DNA from: Metridium senile
Taxonomy: Eukaryota > Cnidaria > Anthozoa > Actiniaria > Metridiidae
DNA length: 64,000 nucleotides
Assembly: GCA_949775045.1 (NCBI GenBank)
Contig: OX459099.1
Location: 3,076,067 to 3,140,066 of the forward strand
Direction: 5' to 3'
How positions within the stretch are numbered: the stretch's first letter is position 1; each line of letters begins with the position of its first letter. The notes beneath the pieces are model-generated. The model did no database searches, was not told the DNA's origin, and saw only the letters and a list, made by a program, of their open reading frames with translations. The translations under genes were made by a program, and so were the position numbers. Below, in pieces: positions 10,173 to 23,200 of the stretch.

Positions 10173-12361
10173 ATGCGTAAAAGTACAAGAATAGCATCAA
10201 GTATTTTACAAAATGCTGCTAAAAGTGTACCAAAGAAAGCAAAGCGATCAAGGGAATCAACTCCAAGCATTTCTGAGCTTGAACAATCTGCAAGTAACCG
10301 AAAGCCTGCTACGAAACGCGTTAAAACTGAGACAAATTCACCTCTAAATGACGACAAAAAGGATTCCAAGTCCTCTTTAGTAGATGATAAAGCTTTAAAA
10401 CACTCGTCTCCTGCAAGGAAAACTCGGAAAGTAGGCAAAAAGGTCAAACAAGAAAGAGATTCAGACGCCAAAGAGCAAAAAGTGGAATCATCGTTAAAAC
10501 TAGAAACTTCATCCCCCAAAATACTTCCTCCATCCGATAACAAGAAGCTCATTGGAGCTCATGTATCTATCAGTGGTGGCCTATGCAATGCGGTTTACAG
10601 TGCAGTAGAAATCGGAGCTAAAGCTTTCGCCATGTTCCTTCGCTCCCAAAGACAGTGGAAGAGCAAGCCTTTGGACGAGAAAACTGCGCAAAATTTCCGT
10701 GAAGCTTGTGCTTCTCATGGCTTTTCGCCCTCTCAAATTCTCCCTCATGGAATCTACCTTATGAATTGTGGATCTCCTGACGAAGAAACACTTGCTAAGA
10801 GCCGTGAAGTTCTTATTGAGGAGCTACAGCGATGTGAAATGCTTGGATTGACTCTGTATAATTTCCATCCTGGTTCAACTTGCGGCAAGATTCCAGTTGA
10901 TGAGTGTCTAGATAAGATCGCAGAAAGCATCAATATTGCTCACAGTAAAACTAAATATGTTATTACTGTAATTGAAAACATGAGTTGTCAAGGAAATACG
11001 GTGAGTTTGGACACATTTTTATTGTATTATTTACCCCTATATTTGAAAGAAGAGTTTTTTTGTCCTAGGGGAATATCCCCAATCCACATCCACAGGGAGC
11101 CCATAGCGAAAGGTCGCTTAGTTTGCAACAATATTTGAAACGCTATTCGTTTGTTATTCTTGTCAAGTACATAAAGATTGTTGTCGGCAGATTTTGTGTT
11201 GCTTAAAGTCAATTAATCAATTTCAAGACCTTAATATTTGTTTTTAGAAATATGCTCATACAGTGTAGACTCTCTGAAGGTCCACTCTTGCAAGCAACCA
11301 TCTCCCGTAATTGACTACTACAGTGGAACCCCGCCTTACGGCCACCCACTTAATACAGCCACCCCATTGTTGCGGCCAGTTTTTTAGGTCCGACGATAAT
11401 ACGGCCACTTTGGGCTGTCCCTTCGGTGGTCGGATTAACGGGGTTCCTCTGTATTTAATTTTCCCATTTTGTTTCCAATATAAACTCTGTAATAAATCTC
11501 TATGGTAAGCAACCACTCTCCTATGCGACCATGACCACCTTAAGGGTTAAAGTTTTTTACTTTTCTTCTCGCATAAGCAACATCCAGAGTCATTAGAGTG
11601 CTGACATTTAGAAAACATTACCTTAAACATCTTTTGCGATACTGTGGCAGAAAAAATATGCAAAACAAAGAGTTAAGATACAGCAATTTTGAAATATAGT
11701 GATAATTCTTGACGTATTTAGAATTATTACAAATTGCACTTGGTTTGGGCTTATGTGATAGGGTTCTTGTTGTTAGGGCTTCCAGTGCTTAGGTTCTCGC
11801 AAGCCACCATCTCTTGTAAGTGACTACTTTCTTCTGGTCCGAGGGTGGTCACTTACAAGTCAACTGTAGTTTCATTTTAGCTTGAATAACCGTATATAAA
11901 TAAACCATTATGAAAGGATTGAATTATAAGAAATCATCTTATTGAGTAAATATTCTTGTATTTGGTCACAGATTGGGGGCAAGTTTGAAGAACTAAGAGG
12001 AATCATCGACCGTGTGAAAGACAAATCAAGAGTTGGAGTATGTTTGGATACATGTCATTCCTTTGCGGCAGGGTACAATATCTCAAATAAAAAAGGATAT
12101 GAAAAAGTTATGGAAGACTTTGAAAGTACGGTAGGGTTTGAATATCTCAAAGGGGTCCACCTTAATGATTCAAAGGGCGATCTTGGCTGTCATCTTGATC
12201 GGCATGAGAATATTGGAAAAGGAAAACTTGGTAAAGAGGCATTCCGTCTTTTGATGGAAGATAACAGGTTTGACGGCATACCAATGATTTTGGAGACACC
12301 ATGTATCAGTGATTTGACTTATACTAATGAGATCAAAGCACTGTATTCAATGGTTCCTTAA
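10173..12361 (+). CDS. Apn1/endonuclease IV-family AP endonuclease
   Basis: Two exons join in phase, 10173-11000 and 11972-12361, giving 405 residues. The enzyme family cleaves DNA 5' of abasic sites and trims blocked 3' ends in base excision repair, using a trinuclear zinc centre. Metal-ligand motifs are visible: GAHVSISGG, LPHGIYLMN, FHPGST, VIENMSCQGNT, GVCLDTCHSFAAGY, GVHLNDSK, DRHENIGKG and LETPC. The first 120 or so residues are lysine-rich and disordered-looking with NLS-like runs (KKAKR, KPATKRVKTE), an extension not found in bacterial Nfo, pointing to nuclear action. The ATG follows an in-frame-free stretch; a likely AATAAA is at 12466-12471. The 971-bp intron carries a MITE. All ligands look intact. 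Confidence 0.94.
11321..11451. mobile_element. Pogo/Tigger-like MITE
   Basis: The ends CAGTGGAACCCCG and CGGGGTTCCTCTG are inverted and bordered by TA on both sides. The interior repeats TTAATACAGCCACCCC-like and CGGCCA blocks. Related sequences occur at 29772-29910 and 38032-38312. The 131-bp unit lies in the AP endonuclease intron. A relative with CACTTACAAGTCAAC text follows at about 11795-11870. Confidence 0.72.
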
Positions 12362-12465
12362 ATGAACTCTGACTTGATATATACTTTGACAAGTGAGGAA
12401 TGAATTGTTTACCATATATATTTTGATTTACATCCCTAAATGGTAGTGAAGTATTTTTAAATACT

Positions 12466-12471
12466 AATAAA
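12466..12471 (+). terminator. Probable polyadenylation signal of AP endonuclease
   Basis: AATAAA lies 105 bases after the AP endonuclease stop codon and is followed by A-rich sequence. A second AATAAA occurs near 12614. Confidence 0.5.
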
Positions 12472-13674
12472 AAAAAACTAAAAAAAAAAACCTGAAAAAA
12501 AACTAAAATAAAACTAAAAAAAACTGTTTTTATGTCTCTATAAACTTATTTTTTTGTGTTATAATACATACTCCAATTGACCTGTAAAAAATACATTTTT
12601 GAGTGTTGACAAATAAAATGTATAAAAACAAAAAATTAGAATGGAGTGGTATGGAGTAGGCTATATAAAGTATGTTGGCTGGTTTTCAAAGACCACTCCA
12701 ATCTTTTGAACACCATGAATAAAAAAAAACCCTGTCTATATTTTGTGAGGGTATTTTATCACGCAATTTTTCCACTGGTTTTTTCGTATGTTACAATGTT
12801 ACCGGCTGGATTGTACCAACTGTCTAAAAGGTGCGGGGTTTCTCGTAAATTCCTTATGCCAGGTATGCTTTTCCCCACATATTAGCTCTTTTCTACCACC
12901 TTTTATACTTTGTTTTATACTTATGTACATTTTCATGCACGGATTTCATTTCTCTTTTAGAATTTGGTCTGATTGTTTTTATAGGTACACATCTGTTACA
13001 TTCATACGCACCAATCCACTTGTTCACCACGTTCCCTTTATTACTATTACACAAATTTTTATTTGGTAACCGTGTGTATAGGGTTAAGCTTCAAGGCCTT
13101 GAAGTTATGAAACACACTTGTCATCCACCATAATGACAACAGTTTAACAAGAGTAATGTTAAACTGGGTTTACCAACCCTTACAACCAAAATTCATGTTC
13201 TAGTATATATATATATGTTTATGAGCTCATACCATATTTATCTACCTTAACCTACACTCATCCCATTACTATCATCTCCTTCCCTTCAGCGATGGAGTCC
13301 GATTACCCATTTATCCACAAACAATTGCATAGCCCCATTTATCTTGTATTGTGAATATGGAGTGCCTCTGAACTAAGGGAAACAATAATAATTATTATTA
13401 TTATAATTATTATTGTTATTTATAAGAAGATGTTTTGGAGTACAGCAAGTCAAGTTATAAATAGTAGGGATTTACACATGAGATTTCAGGGTACGTCCAA
13501 CACTATAATCAAGCTTATGATTTAAAAGAAAATTGTCAAGGTCCTAGAGTAAATAGATAATTAATTTGCATGTGTATACAAATAGTTTGGCCCATAGGGA
13601 GTCCCACTGCATGTTTAGAGTTGTTCATGTAAAGCATTTAAAATAGCAGGCAGTCATGCAAACTTGTTTTTGCA
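12472..13674. other. Intergenic, A/T-rich, no gene seen
   Basis: Between the AP endonuclease end and the next repeat I see A-rich simple sequence, short frames without gene features and an (AAT/TTA) patch near 13380-13420. Nothing codes convincingly. Confidence 0.5.
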
Positions 13675-13770
13675 CTTTTCTTTTCAATAATAAGCTTGAC
13701 CATGGTGTCGAACGTGCACCGAAATGTCACATTTATATCCCTAGTATTTATAACTTGTTTCTATTATTGA
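13675..13770. repeat. Dispersed repeat shared with 41955-42050
   Basis: CTTTTCAATAATAAGCTTGA, ATGGTGTCGAACGTGCACCG then AAATGTCACATTTATATCCC and TATTTATAACTTGTT recur, diverged, at about 41955-42050. The GGTG...CACC stem followed by GAAATG resembles stem II and the GAAA box of a decayed hammerhead motif (inference). Confidence 0.5.
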
Positions 13771-13995
13771 AGTAATATATTTTTCATCACGTTTTCAAAT
13801 CCAAATGATCTTTTCAAAAGTAATCAAACATTTTCAAACAGTCGCCCCCAACAGAGTCTGTGAATTGAAGAGAACTGAAAACAATACATTTCATTAAAAT
13901 TATAGGCCACAAACCTAATTTCAAATTCAAGTTTGGATAGCAAGCTAAAGTTTTTAAAAATCAATGTGAAACAACATTCAACTAGCAGTGACCTT

Positions 13996-14000
13996 ATCAA

Positions 14001-14051
<51 letters not shown>

Positions 14052-14053
14052 GC

Positions 14054-14090
<37 letters not shown>

Positions 14091-14150
14091 GCAATAATAA
14101 TAATGATAATAATAATAATAATAATAATAATAACAGCAATAATAATAATG

Positions 14151-14183
<33 letters not shown>

Positions 14184-14482
14184 GCAATAATAATAATAAT
14201 GATAATAATATTTATTATATAATAATAATATCTTTAATAGTTTATCCTTATGAAGGTTATTACTTAACTATTTACGAACAAATAGATAAATATAATAAAA
14301 TTACAGTGATATCCAATTTAATAATAACTATTTACAATCAGATGAATAAATATAATAAATAGATATAATATCATACACTAGCAGATAAAAGTTGATTTTT
14401 CAAGGTTCTTTTAAAGTCAGTTACTGACAGGCATTGTTTCAGACGATCATCTAGACTGTTGCATATTTTGACTGCCCGGTAA
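13996..14482 (-). mobile_element. 3' end of a non-LTR retrotransposon with ATT microsatellite tail
   Basis: On the minus strand, from about 14482 to a stop at 14371-14373, the frame reads FHYRAVKICNSLDD, then FKRTLKNQLLS, the conserved C-terminal end of many LINE reverse transcriptase ORFs (family knowledge). A short UTR follows and then a long ATT-type microsatellite (about 14002-14213), the usual position of a LINE tail. The rest of the element is missing, consistent with 5' truncation. Confidence 0.7.
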
Positions 14483-14572
14483 TGAAATGTTCATGGACCT
14501 GATGATCAAGTGTGATATCTACTGAAAACACCAACTGTGTAATTCCTTTATTCGTTCAATAATTTTTTCATA

Positions 14573-15213
14573 CATTTGTTTATTCATCCATTTATTCATT
14601 CATTCATTTATTCATTCATTTGTTTATTCATTTGTTCATTTATTCATTCATTCATTCATTTGTTTATTCATTTGTTCATTCATTTATTTGTTCATTCATC
14701 CATTTGTTCATTCATTCATTTGTTCATCCATTTGTTCATTCATCCATTTGTTCATTCATTCATTTGCTCATTCATTCATTTGCTCATCCATTTGTTCATT
14801 CATCCATTTGTTTATTCATTTGTTCATTCATTCGTTCATTCATCCATTTGTTCATTCATCCATTTGTTCATTCATTCATTTGCTCATTCATTCATTTGCT
14901 CATTCATTCATTTGTTCATTCATCCATTTGTTTATTCATTTGTTCATTCATTTATTTGTTCATCCATTTGTTCATTCATCCATTTGTTCATTCATTCATT
15001 TGCTCATTCATTCATTTGCTCATCCATTTGTTCATTCATCCATTTGTTTATTCATTTGTTCATTCATTTATTTGTTCATCCATTTGTTCATTCATCCATT
15101 TGTTCATTCATTTGCTCATTCATTTGCTCATTCATTTTTTCATTCATTCATTTGTTTATTCATTTGTTCATTCATTTGTTTATTCATTTGTTCATTCATT
15201 TGTTTTTCATACA
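14573..15213. repeat. TTCATTTG/TTCATCCA minisatellite
   Basis: About 640 bp built from TTCATTCATTTG and TTCATCCATTTG blocks with higher-order patterning. All three forward frames stay open and give FIHLFIHSFVH-like peptides, which explains several long apparent ORFs of up to 251 residues. These are repeat artefacts. Confidence 0.9.
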
Positions 15214-15970
15214 TTTATCCTTTCATAATTTTTGTATTCATAATTTATTCATTACTTTATATATTTTTCCAGTCACGTTTTTATATATTTATTCCTTTAT
15301 CCAAATACTCCAACGCCTTCTTTTTCACTGAGTCAACACAGTCAATATTAATTATTAATTGATAGAGACTGCAGTACAGGCGGTCATTATTTTAAAATTA
15401 AATTATTTTTTTACAGCTGCGATTGTTAGTACGCTATTACGTCGGGTTGCTTGACAACCGTTCAAGTTCAAGCAGTTCATTTGTGTATGGTGCTAGCTAG
15501 CGTACACACATGTATAAATGCAAGTTCCAGCTATATAATATACAAGTTTAAGCTGAAAGTTGTGCTAAAAGGGTGATTCCATTCTATTACAGCTTTTTGA
15601 AAAGGTAATTGTTTTAATTCATTTCTTTACTACAATTTTTTAATTATTTTTTCTCAGTCTCATCTAAATAAACATTGTTCTGTTTATTATAAAATACTTG
15701 AGAAATCTTAAAATTGAAAAACTGAAAGTTGTTCTTCAAGGGTGTTTCCATGGTATAACAGCTTTTAAAAAGGTGCATGAGCGAAGATCACATAATTGTT
15801 TTAATTTAGTTTTTTATTGCAATTTGTACTTATTTTTTTCTCAGTCACATCTAAATAAACATTGGTCTATATTATGAATTACTTTAGAAATGTTAAGATA
15901 TGTCATGTTTGAAAAAGTAAGTTAAGTTCACATTATTTTTTACTACAATTTTAAATTATTTTCTCATTTT
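15214..15970. other. Intergenic, local duplication
   Basis: AT-rich sequence holding a diverged local repeat: GCTGAAAGTTGTGCTAAAAG near 15551 and CTGAAAGTTGTTCTTCAAGG near 15722, each followed by TTTTTCTCAGTC and CATCTAAATAAACATT. I see no gene. Confidence 0.45.
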
Positions 15971-16055
15971 ACACCGACGAAGGGCTAAAGCTCGAAACGT
16001 CAATAAAGTCAAGTCATCCTTTATTAATGTGTTGCAAATTTCATTATATTACCTA
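15971..16055 (+). repeat. Penelope-like repeat end with hammerhead-like core
   Basis: CACCGACGAAGGGCTAAAGC followed by TCGAAACGTCAATAAAGTC, then GTTGCAAATTTCATTATATT, is a second copy of the motif seen at 8549. The box CCGACGA, the stem GGGCU/AGCUC and the GAAAC box are all intact here. Confidence 0.6.
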
Positions 16056-16904
16056 TTTTCTTCTCGGTATCATTTAATCTTTAAATATCTCAAGTTTTAA
16101 AAAGTATTGTCGAAATGATTGTTTTAAATCAGTCTTATACTACAATTTTCGATTAATAATTTCTTCTCGATCCCATCTAAATGTTGCATATTATATATAA
16201 TCATTTTAAACCTCTTCCAATATATATTTTATACATGCATGCTTGTGTTCAAGGTGGTTTTTAAAAAGTTTGTGTTTGTATGATTTCGCACCAGTTTCTG
16301 CTTGCCTGTCATGGTTGTGCTATATGCGTTCAGTTTCAGTCTAAAGAATCCAAAACTTGTTATGTTCTTGTTTATTACTTTTGGAATTTGCGTTGCGAGT
16401 TGTTTAGATAATTATGTTTTTACTTGTGTTGCCGTAATTTGTGGGCAAAGTTAATATAATAGGTGTGGTCAATTTTTTTACATATTGTCGTTAACATTTG
16501 CGTAACAAGCCTGGCTCACATCAAATCATGTTTGGCTTTTAGAATATAGCTCGGAGTTCTTTATGATTAAAGAAAATCGAAACTGATTTTATTTGTTCAG
16601 ATATATTTCGTCGAATTTCAGTAAGCTTCAACCTTCAGTCAGCAGTGATATTTTTATTTTTTCTCAAAACGAAAGCGCCATCACAACGATCTCGGTGATC
16701 GTAGCGATTTTATGGGAACCAGGGTAAGAAACAACTTAAAGTTTCGCTCTTAGAGTTTCGATTCGATGTTGATGTCTAGGGTAAGAATGGTACCTGTTAT
16801 ACATTTCGCATTCCTCAGGGCAAAAATACACCGCCTACATGTATCTACAAAATCGTTACATCTACAGTTACTATTTTTGTGAGAACAAAAGTGCGTATCC
16901 GCTC
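16056..16904. other. Upstream region of the DEG/ENaC gene
   Basis: AT-rich sequence without recognised exons or repeats. It probably contains 5' regulatory DNA or a 5' UTR intron of the channel gene, because a strong acceptor-like TCTTTCAG lies just upstream of the channel start codon at 17207. Confidence 0.35.
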
Positions 16905-17120
16905 CTTACATATGACACTGCATTGATGCATCGATTTACTCAGTTAGATTTCAGTAATCAATATTCAGTCGTTTTTGTGGCAAGTAGATCTGGATGCATC
17001 GATTTATTCAGTTATATTTCAGTAATCAATACTCAGTCGTTTCTGCGGCAAGTAACACTGCATGGATGCATCGATTTACTCAGTTATTTTAGTAATCAAT
17101 ACTTTGTCGTTTTTGCGGCA
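16905..17120. repeat. Tandem repeat, about 65-70-bp unit, upstream of DEG/ENaC
   Basis: Three copies of a unit with GATGCATCGATTTACTCAGTT, GTAATCAATAYTCAGTCGTTT and GCGGCAAGTA. Closely related units form a longer array at 30975-31440 downstream of the same gene. Confidence 0.75.
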
Positions 17121-17206
17121 CTTTTTGATTGATTTGTTTTTTTTTATGATTGTATGTAATTTGTATCTTTCAGAAATACTACAATTACACCAAATGCCTT
17201 TTGAAT

Positions 17207-20200
17207 ATGTCATCTGACCAAATGCCAAGTACACCGCCTCAACGAGAAAAGAAATCAGATATTTGGAAAGACTTCTACGAAAATTCGACTCTTCACGGTC
17301 TGCGAAACGCCTTTGCTAGTAAACAAACGTACCTTAAGCTCATCTGGTTGGCTTTGTTGCTGATGGCCATTGGCTGGCTCGTGAATTCTATCGTAAACAG
17401 CATTAACAGATTCTTACATAAGCCAACTATCATTGAAATAAATGAAACGACACACCATTATTTAGATTTCCCAGCGATTACCATTTGCTCTCAAAGTTAC
17501 GCCGACAAGGTAAAGATTTTTGCGAAAGATGACGACCCAGATTTTACAAAATACAGATTGAACATTAGTGCTTGCGCTGCAACCAGAGATGTCCGCAAAG
17601 GAAGACCGTGCGGTCATGCATTGGTGTGCGCATTTGTTAACATCCCAAATGTACCAGCTGGCCAACTAATCATCAACTGTACTAAAGAGTATAAAAAGGA
17701 AATCACGGAAGTGTTAACTAAGTCGAAGATTACTTTTGATATGATGGAGTTCCTTCGTACGTTTACAGAGTCGTTGAACGAAGTACTTGCGTACTGTAAT
17801 GTGGCTTCCACGGGCTCCATGTGTACTGACGCTAGACTTTACAGAGCCACTGTGCAGTCACAAGGCGGATTGTGCTATACTTTCAACGGCGAGAAGTTAC
17901 AAGATCCGAATATCACGCAGATCTATAGTGACTCAGTAGGAACTTTGGGAGCGATAACGTTTCTTTTACAGCATCGTCCCCATCGCTACTTCTACCCGTT
18001 TTTAACCGAGGGCTATAATATATATCTCCATGTCCAGGAAGCAGGACCAGGCGTTACGGGAATATTTGCCCTTCCAGGAAAAGTAACAGCTGTTGCCATC
18101 GAGAAAAATCGGGTACGTTGATGATTGCGCAAAGATTGTTGTGTTTTGTAAAAAGATAAATACGTAAGCTGTTACATATAGCTTATACATCGTGTCGCGT
18201 TCAAAATGTAAGCCAACGTATATCCTATCGTATTGCGCAAAGCTTGTTGTGTTCAAAACGTAAGCTAAATACGTTAGCTATACATCGTATTGCGTTCAAA
18301 AAAAATAAATGTAAGCCAACGTATAGCCTGTAATAGGTCAGGATCGGGAACCCTGTGTCGTCCCGTGGGGTCTGGTACCTAGCCAGCCCATGTGGTCGTC
18401 AGTCACCATCTTGTTTTTAAATACTTCGCTACTAATGTGTAACCAATACAAACATGTGAATACTTTATTAGTTTCGTGCCGTACCGTCAGGGTAAGCATA
18501 CAATCGTTATTGTAAATCATTTATTGTGTAATTTCTTTAGTATTTTCGTATCAAATAATCATTTATACTTGTAATTCTTTTAGGTTATTTGCCGTTTAAT
18601 ATCTTATAATAAACTCGATCAGTGGAACGTAAATCGCCTGCGTCACATGTGGCGTCGCGAGCAGGCGTCTCCTTTAAACCCTGACGGTCTACTGACGGCT
18701 AGATAGAGGTAAGAGATAATTATAACAGTATACGATGGCCTCGGTTCTGGAATTAGCGAAAGCGATGCAAGAGATCGCCAAATTGAAAGCACTCGTTGCA
18801 GAAAAACAAGACCTCGCTGATAAAGCGGAGAAAGACGCCGAAATCGCCGAAAGAGAAATTAAAAAGGTTCTAAGAAAGGAAAACGAAGTACAAAAAAGTG
18901 TGCTTTATGTTAATTCCAGAAAACTCGAGCGATTTCGTGGCAAACCAGAGCATGCTAATGACTTAACTATTGAAGATTGGATCCAAGACGCAAAGGCCGC
19001 CTGTGCAAGTAGGGGTCTAACAGAAAAAGAACAAGCAGCCTTTCTTATTGAACATTTAGCTGGAAGCGCGCGGTATGAAGTCATTGGAAGGGGCGAAGAA
19101 GTGATGAACAACCCTACACAAATATTCATGATCCTTACACGTGTGTTTGGGGATGGGGACAGCCTCCCACAGTTACAACAACAATTTTATTCCTACAAGC
19201 AGAAGGAGGGTGATGATCTGATCAAATGTTCCCTTGATTTAGTAAAGCTGATGGATAGAATTGTACAGCTTGATAGCTCTTTCAAAGCGGGTCGGGACAC
19301 TCAGTTAAAAAACCGATTAGCTGAGGCGGTTAATGACTATACTGTTCGCACTGAACTGAGGAGGCTTAATTCAGACCAATCAGAGCTTTCTTTCTTTGAT
19401 GCACGCGACAGGGTACTAAAGCTAATGAGAAGTCAGGATAACCCAAAAACCCCTAAAGAAAAGCAACAAGCTACCCTAAATGAAGTTTCAGTCAATAACG
19501 ACCTCCATAGGATGCTTAAAGAACAGGGTCAACAAATAGCAACCCAACAGAAACAAATAGAATCACTGCTTACAGCATTGAACACTAAAAGTACACCCAG
19601 GGTTGGTGGGTCTCGAAAATGTTGGCTATGTGATTCCCCACAACATCTCAAGAGGGACTGCCCTAAGAACACTAGCACTAGTTTGACAAACACCACTCCC
19701 AAAGGCAAGGGTCAAGATGATTTAAACAAGTCGGGCCCATCGCAATGAGCCCTGCGGTGGGTGAGCACATTAGTGGAGGCTCAATAATTGCTCAAGCAAT
19801 AGGGGACTGTCCTGAGGTGAGGGTGAGGGTCGATGATGTTGATGTCAGATGTCTGATTGACACTGGTGCAGAAGTGTCAACGGTGACGGAAAGCTTCTAC
19901 ATGGAACACCTAGCTCCAGGAAGAGAAGTTGTTGATGTGACATCTTACATAAAGATCTCAGCTTCACAGGGTTTAGAGATCCCCTACATTGGCTACGTAG
20001 AACTCCAACTATCTGCTCTGTCTCACACCTTTGATGGTTTAGGATTTTTAATCGTTAAGGATCCCGTTTCAATTCCAATTCATGCTCGCAAAACAAGAGT
20101 ACCTGGTGTTATTGGCTCAAATGTACTCAGAGACATGCGCAAACGTTTAATCCAATTGTATGGTGTTAACTTTGTTGATATTTTATCTAAAACATTACCT

Positions 20201-23200
20201 GATAGTGAAGTAAGTCTTCTCTATGCATTACAAATGTATAAAGTTCATTCGTTTAACCAAGAAACTGTTGCATCATCTCCATGCAATTTCGAAGGCAAAG
20301 TACGGTTAGTGGGATCGGGTCCAACCCTTGTCCCTGCACGTTCAATTAGAGTACTTGAGGGATCTGTACAGCCAGCTGATTCAACCTACACTGCCTTGGT
20401 AGAGAGAGTAGAAGCTCACGTGGCGGAGTTACCAAGCGGAGTGTCTGTTGGAGCTGCAGTTGTCACAGTTGGACATGACGGACGAATCCCGATTCAAGTA
20501 GCTAATTTTAGCGACAAAGATATTTACCTCCAACCTCGAGATCCAATTGCAACCTGGTCAGTAGCTGAACTAGAACCATCTGTGGAATTTGTGACTGTAA
20601 ATGAAAATCATGTGTATGTACGTGACGCTGCATCGAGCGATAGTGAATCACACAACGCAGTTGACACCAACGCAACACTATCCAGGATGGACATTGGAGA
20701 CCTAGCACCGTCTGAACGTCAGCGTCTGGAGGAAGTTGTAACACAGTACAACCACACGTTTAGTAAAGATGATGATGATATCGGATTTTGTGATCTAGTA
20801 GAGCATCCAATTATTACAACTGACGATCGCCCAATCAAAGTTCCACACAGGCGAGTACCACCACAACAATGGCCTGAAGTGAGAGAATATATCCAGAAAT
20901 CGTTAGACCGCGGCATAATCAGAGAATCGTCGAGTCCATACGCTGCTCCCATCGTATTGGTGAAGAAGAAAGATGGTAAACTTCGGATCTGTGTAGACTA
21001 TCGTCGCCTTAATGCAAAAACACATAAAGATGCGTATCCTCTACCTCGTATCGACGAAGCACTGGATGTTCTTAAAGGTGCAAAGTACTTTTGCAGCTTG
21101 GACCTCGCACACGGTTTCAATCAACTGCCAGTCAAAGAATCAGACGTAGAAAAGACCGCCTTCAGAACAGGGACAGGAGGACTGTATGAATACACCCGGA
21201 TGCCGTTCGGACTGTGCAATGCACCGAGTACATTCATGCGTCTAATGGATAAAGCATTTGGAGATGTGAACTTTCAAAGCTTACTGGTTTACATCGACGA
21301 CATACTAGTCTTCGGAAGCACATTTGAAGAGACTTTGTCAAGGCTGGAAATGGTACTGTCTCGGTTGTCAAAACTCAATCTTAAAGTGAAACCTGAAAAA
21401 TGTCAGCTTTTCAGAACAAGGGTTCGTTACCTGGGACACATAGTGACATGTGATGGGACGTCCCCTAATCCTGAAAAGATACGTGCTGTTGAAGATTGGA
21501 AAACACCAGAGACGTTGCGTGAGCTCCGTGGTTTTCTTGGACTTTCGGGGTACTACAGAAGATTTATCCCGAAGTACGCCGAGATTGCCCACCCTCTTCA
21601 GTGTCTTGTACGAGGAGGACAAGAAACAACAGGACGTAAAAGGAAGAAGCAACCTACAGCCCGTGACGAAAGAAGTATCAAAGACAAATGGGACTCTTCT
21701 TGTAATGATGCATTCAACAAGCTTAAACGTTCCTTGACAACAGCCCCGGTACTTGGATTCCCAGACTTTAATCGTGAATTCATCTTGGAGACAGACGCGA
21801 GTTTTCACGGATTAGGTGCTGTCTTGTCTCAGCAACAGGAACATGGACTTGTTGTTCTTAGTTATGCAAGTAGAGGTCTTCGACCTACTGAACGCAATAT
21901 GCAGAACTATTCTAGTATGAAACTTGAACTGTTAGCACTGTACTGGGCAATCGCTCAGAAATATCGTGATCTCTTGATAGGATCGAAGTTTACTGTATAT
22001 ACTGACAATAACCCTTTAAGTTATTTACAGAGCACAGCGAAGCTTGGTGCGACGGAGATGAGATGGTCTGCCGAACTTGCACAATTTAACTTCACTGTAA
22101 AGTTTCGCTCTGGCCGAAGTAATCGTAATGCAGACGCTCTAAGCAGAAAGACATCTCATGGTGAGGAACCGAAAACAGCAAGGCTAGAAAACACCGCAGC
22201 TCAAGACAATCAGGAACAGAATCGAGAAGTTGGAACGCTACTGCCACCTTTAATCACCGCATTTGTTGAAGAGTTGTCATCAGAGACTCTCTTGCAGGAA
22301 TCACAAACACGAACCCAAGGCGTAGCACCAAAGATCCCATCTACACTCCCATCGATTTCAAAGAAGGACTTGACTGTGATGCAAACTGGAGATAACTCAA
22401 CAAGCAGACTATGGCATTACTGGAAGCTCCAACGCGCCCCAACAGTGAGACAGCTCATGAAAGAAACCAAGAATGCTCGTAAACTGCTGCGAGAATGGAA
22501 GCGCATAAAAGAGGAAGACTCAATTTTATACCGTGTCATTCACATTCATGGCCAAGAAGTTAAACAGCTTATATTACCAGACGCACTTAAGAGTAAAGTG
22601 ATGGCATCAGTTCATGATGATTTAGGACATCAGGGAATTGACAAGACAACCGCTATAGCAAGACAAAGATGTTACTGGCCCGGAATGTCACGAGAAATCG
22701 CAGAGTATTGTCGAAATTGTCAGAGGTGTACTATGTCCAAAGCAGGGAAGACGCTGCATCCAACCATGGGTTCTCTTACAGCCAGCGCTCCATTAGAAGT
22801 TTTGGCTATGGACTATACTCTACTTGAGAAAAGCACTAGTGGATTTGAAAACGTCTTAGTTCTCACAGATGTATTTACGAAATTCACCCAAGCAATACCA
22901 ACAAAGGATCAACGAGCACCGACTGTAGCACGCACATTGGTTAACACGTGGTTTGTACGATTTGGTGTCCCAAAGCGGCTTCATAGCGATCAAGGAAGGA
23001 ACTTCGAAGGAAATGTCATACGTGAACTCTGTAAGCTATATGGAATAACCAAGAGTCGAACATCGCCCTACCATCCAGAAGGTAACGGGCAATGTGAACG
23101 GTTTAATCGAACATTGCACGACCGATTAAAGACCCTAGCTCCAGAGAAGAAAGGCAAGTGGCCACAATTCTTACCTGAACTAGTATACGCTTATAACTGC

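Noticed and set aside
13988..14362. Poly-Asn and poly-Leu open frames
   Set aside because: They read through an ATT/AAT microsatellite that forms a LINE tail.
14576..15362. Three overlapping open frames of 202-251 residues with FIHSF-like repeats
   Set aside because: They are translations of a simple minisatellite open in all frames; no gene signals.
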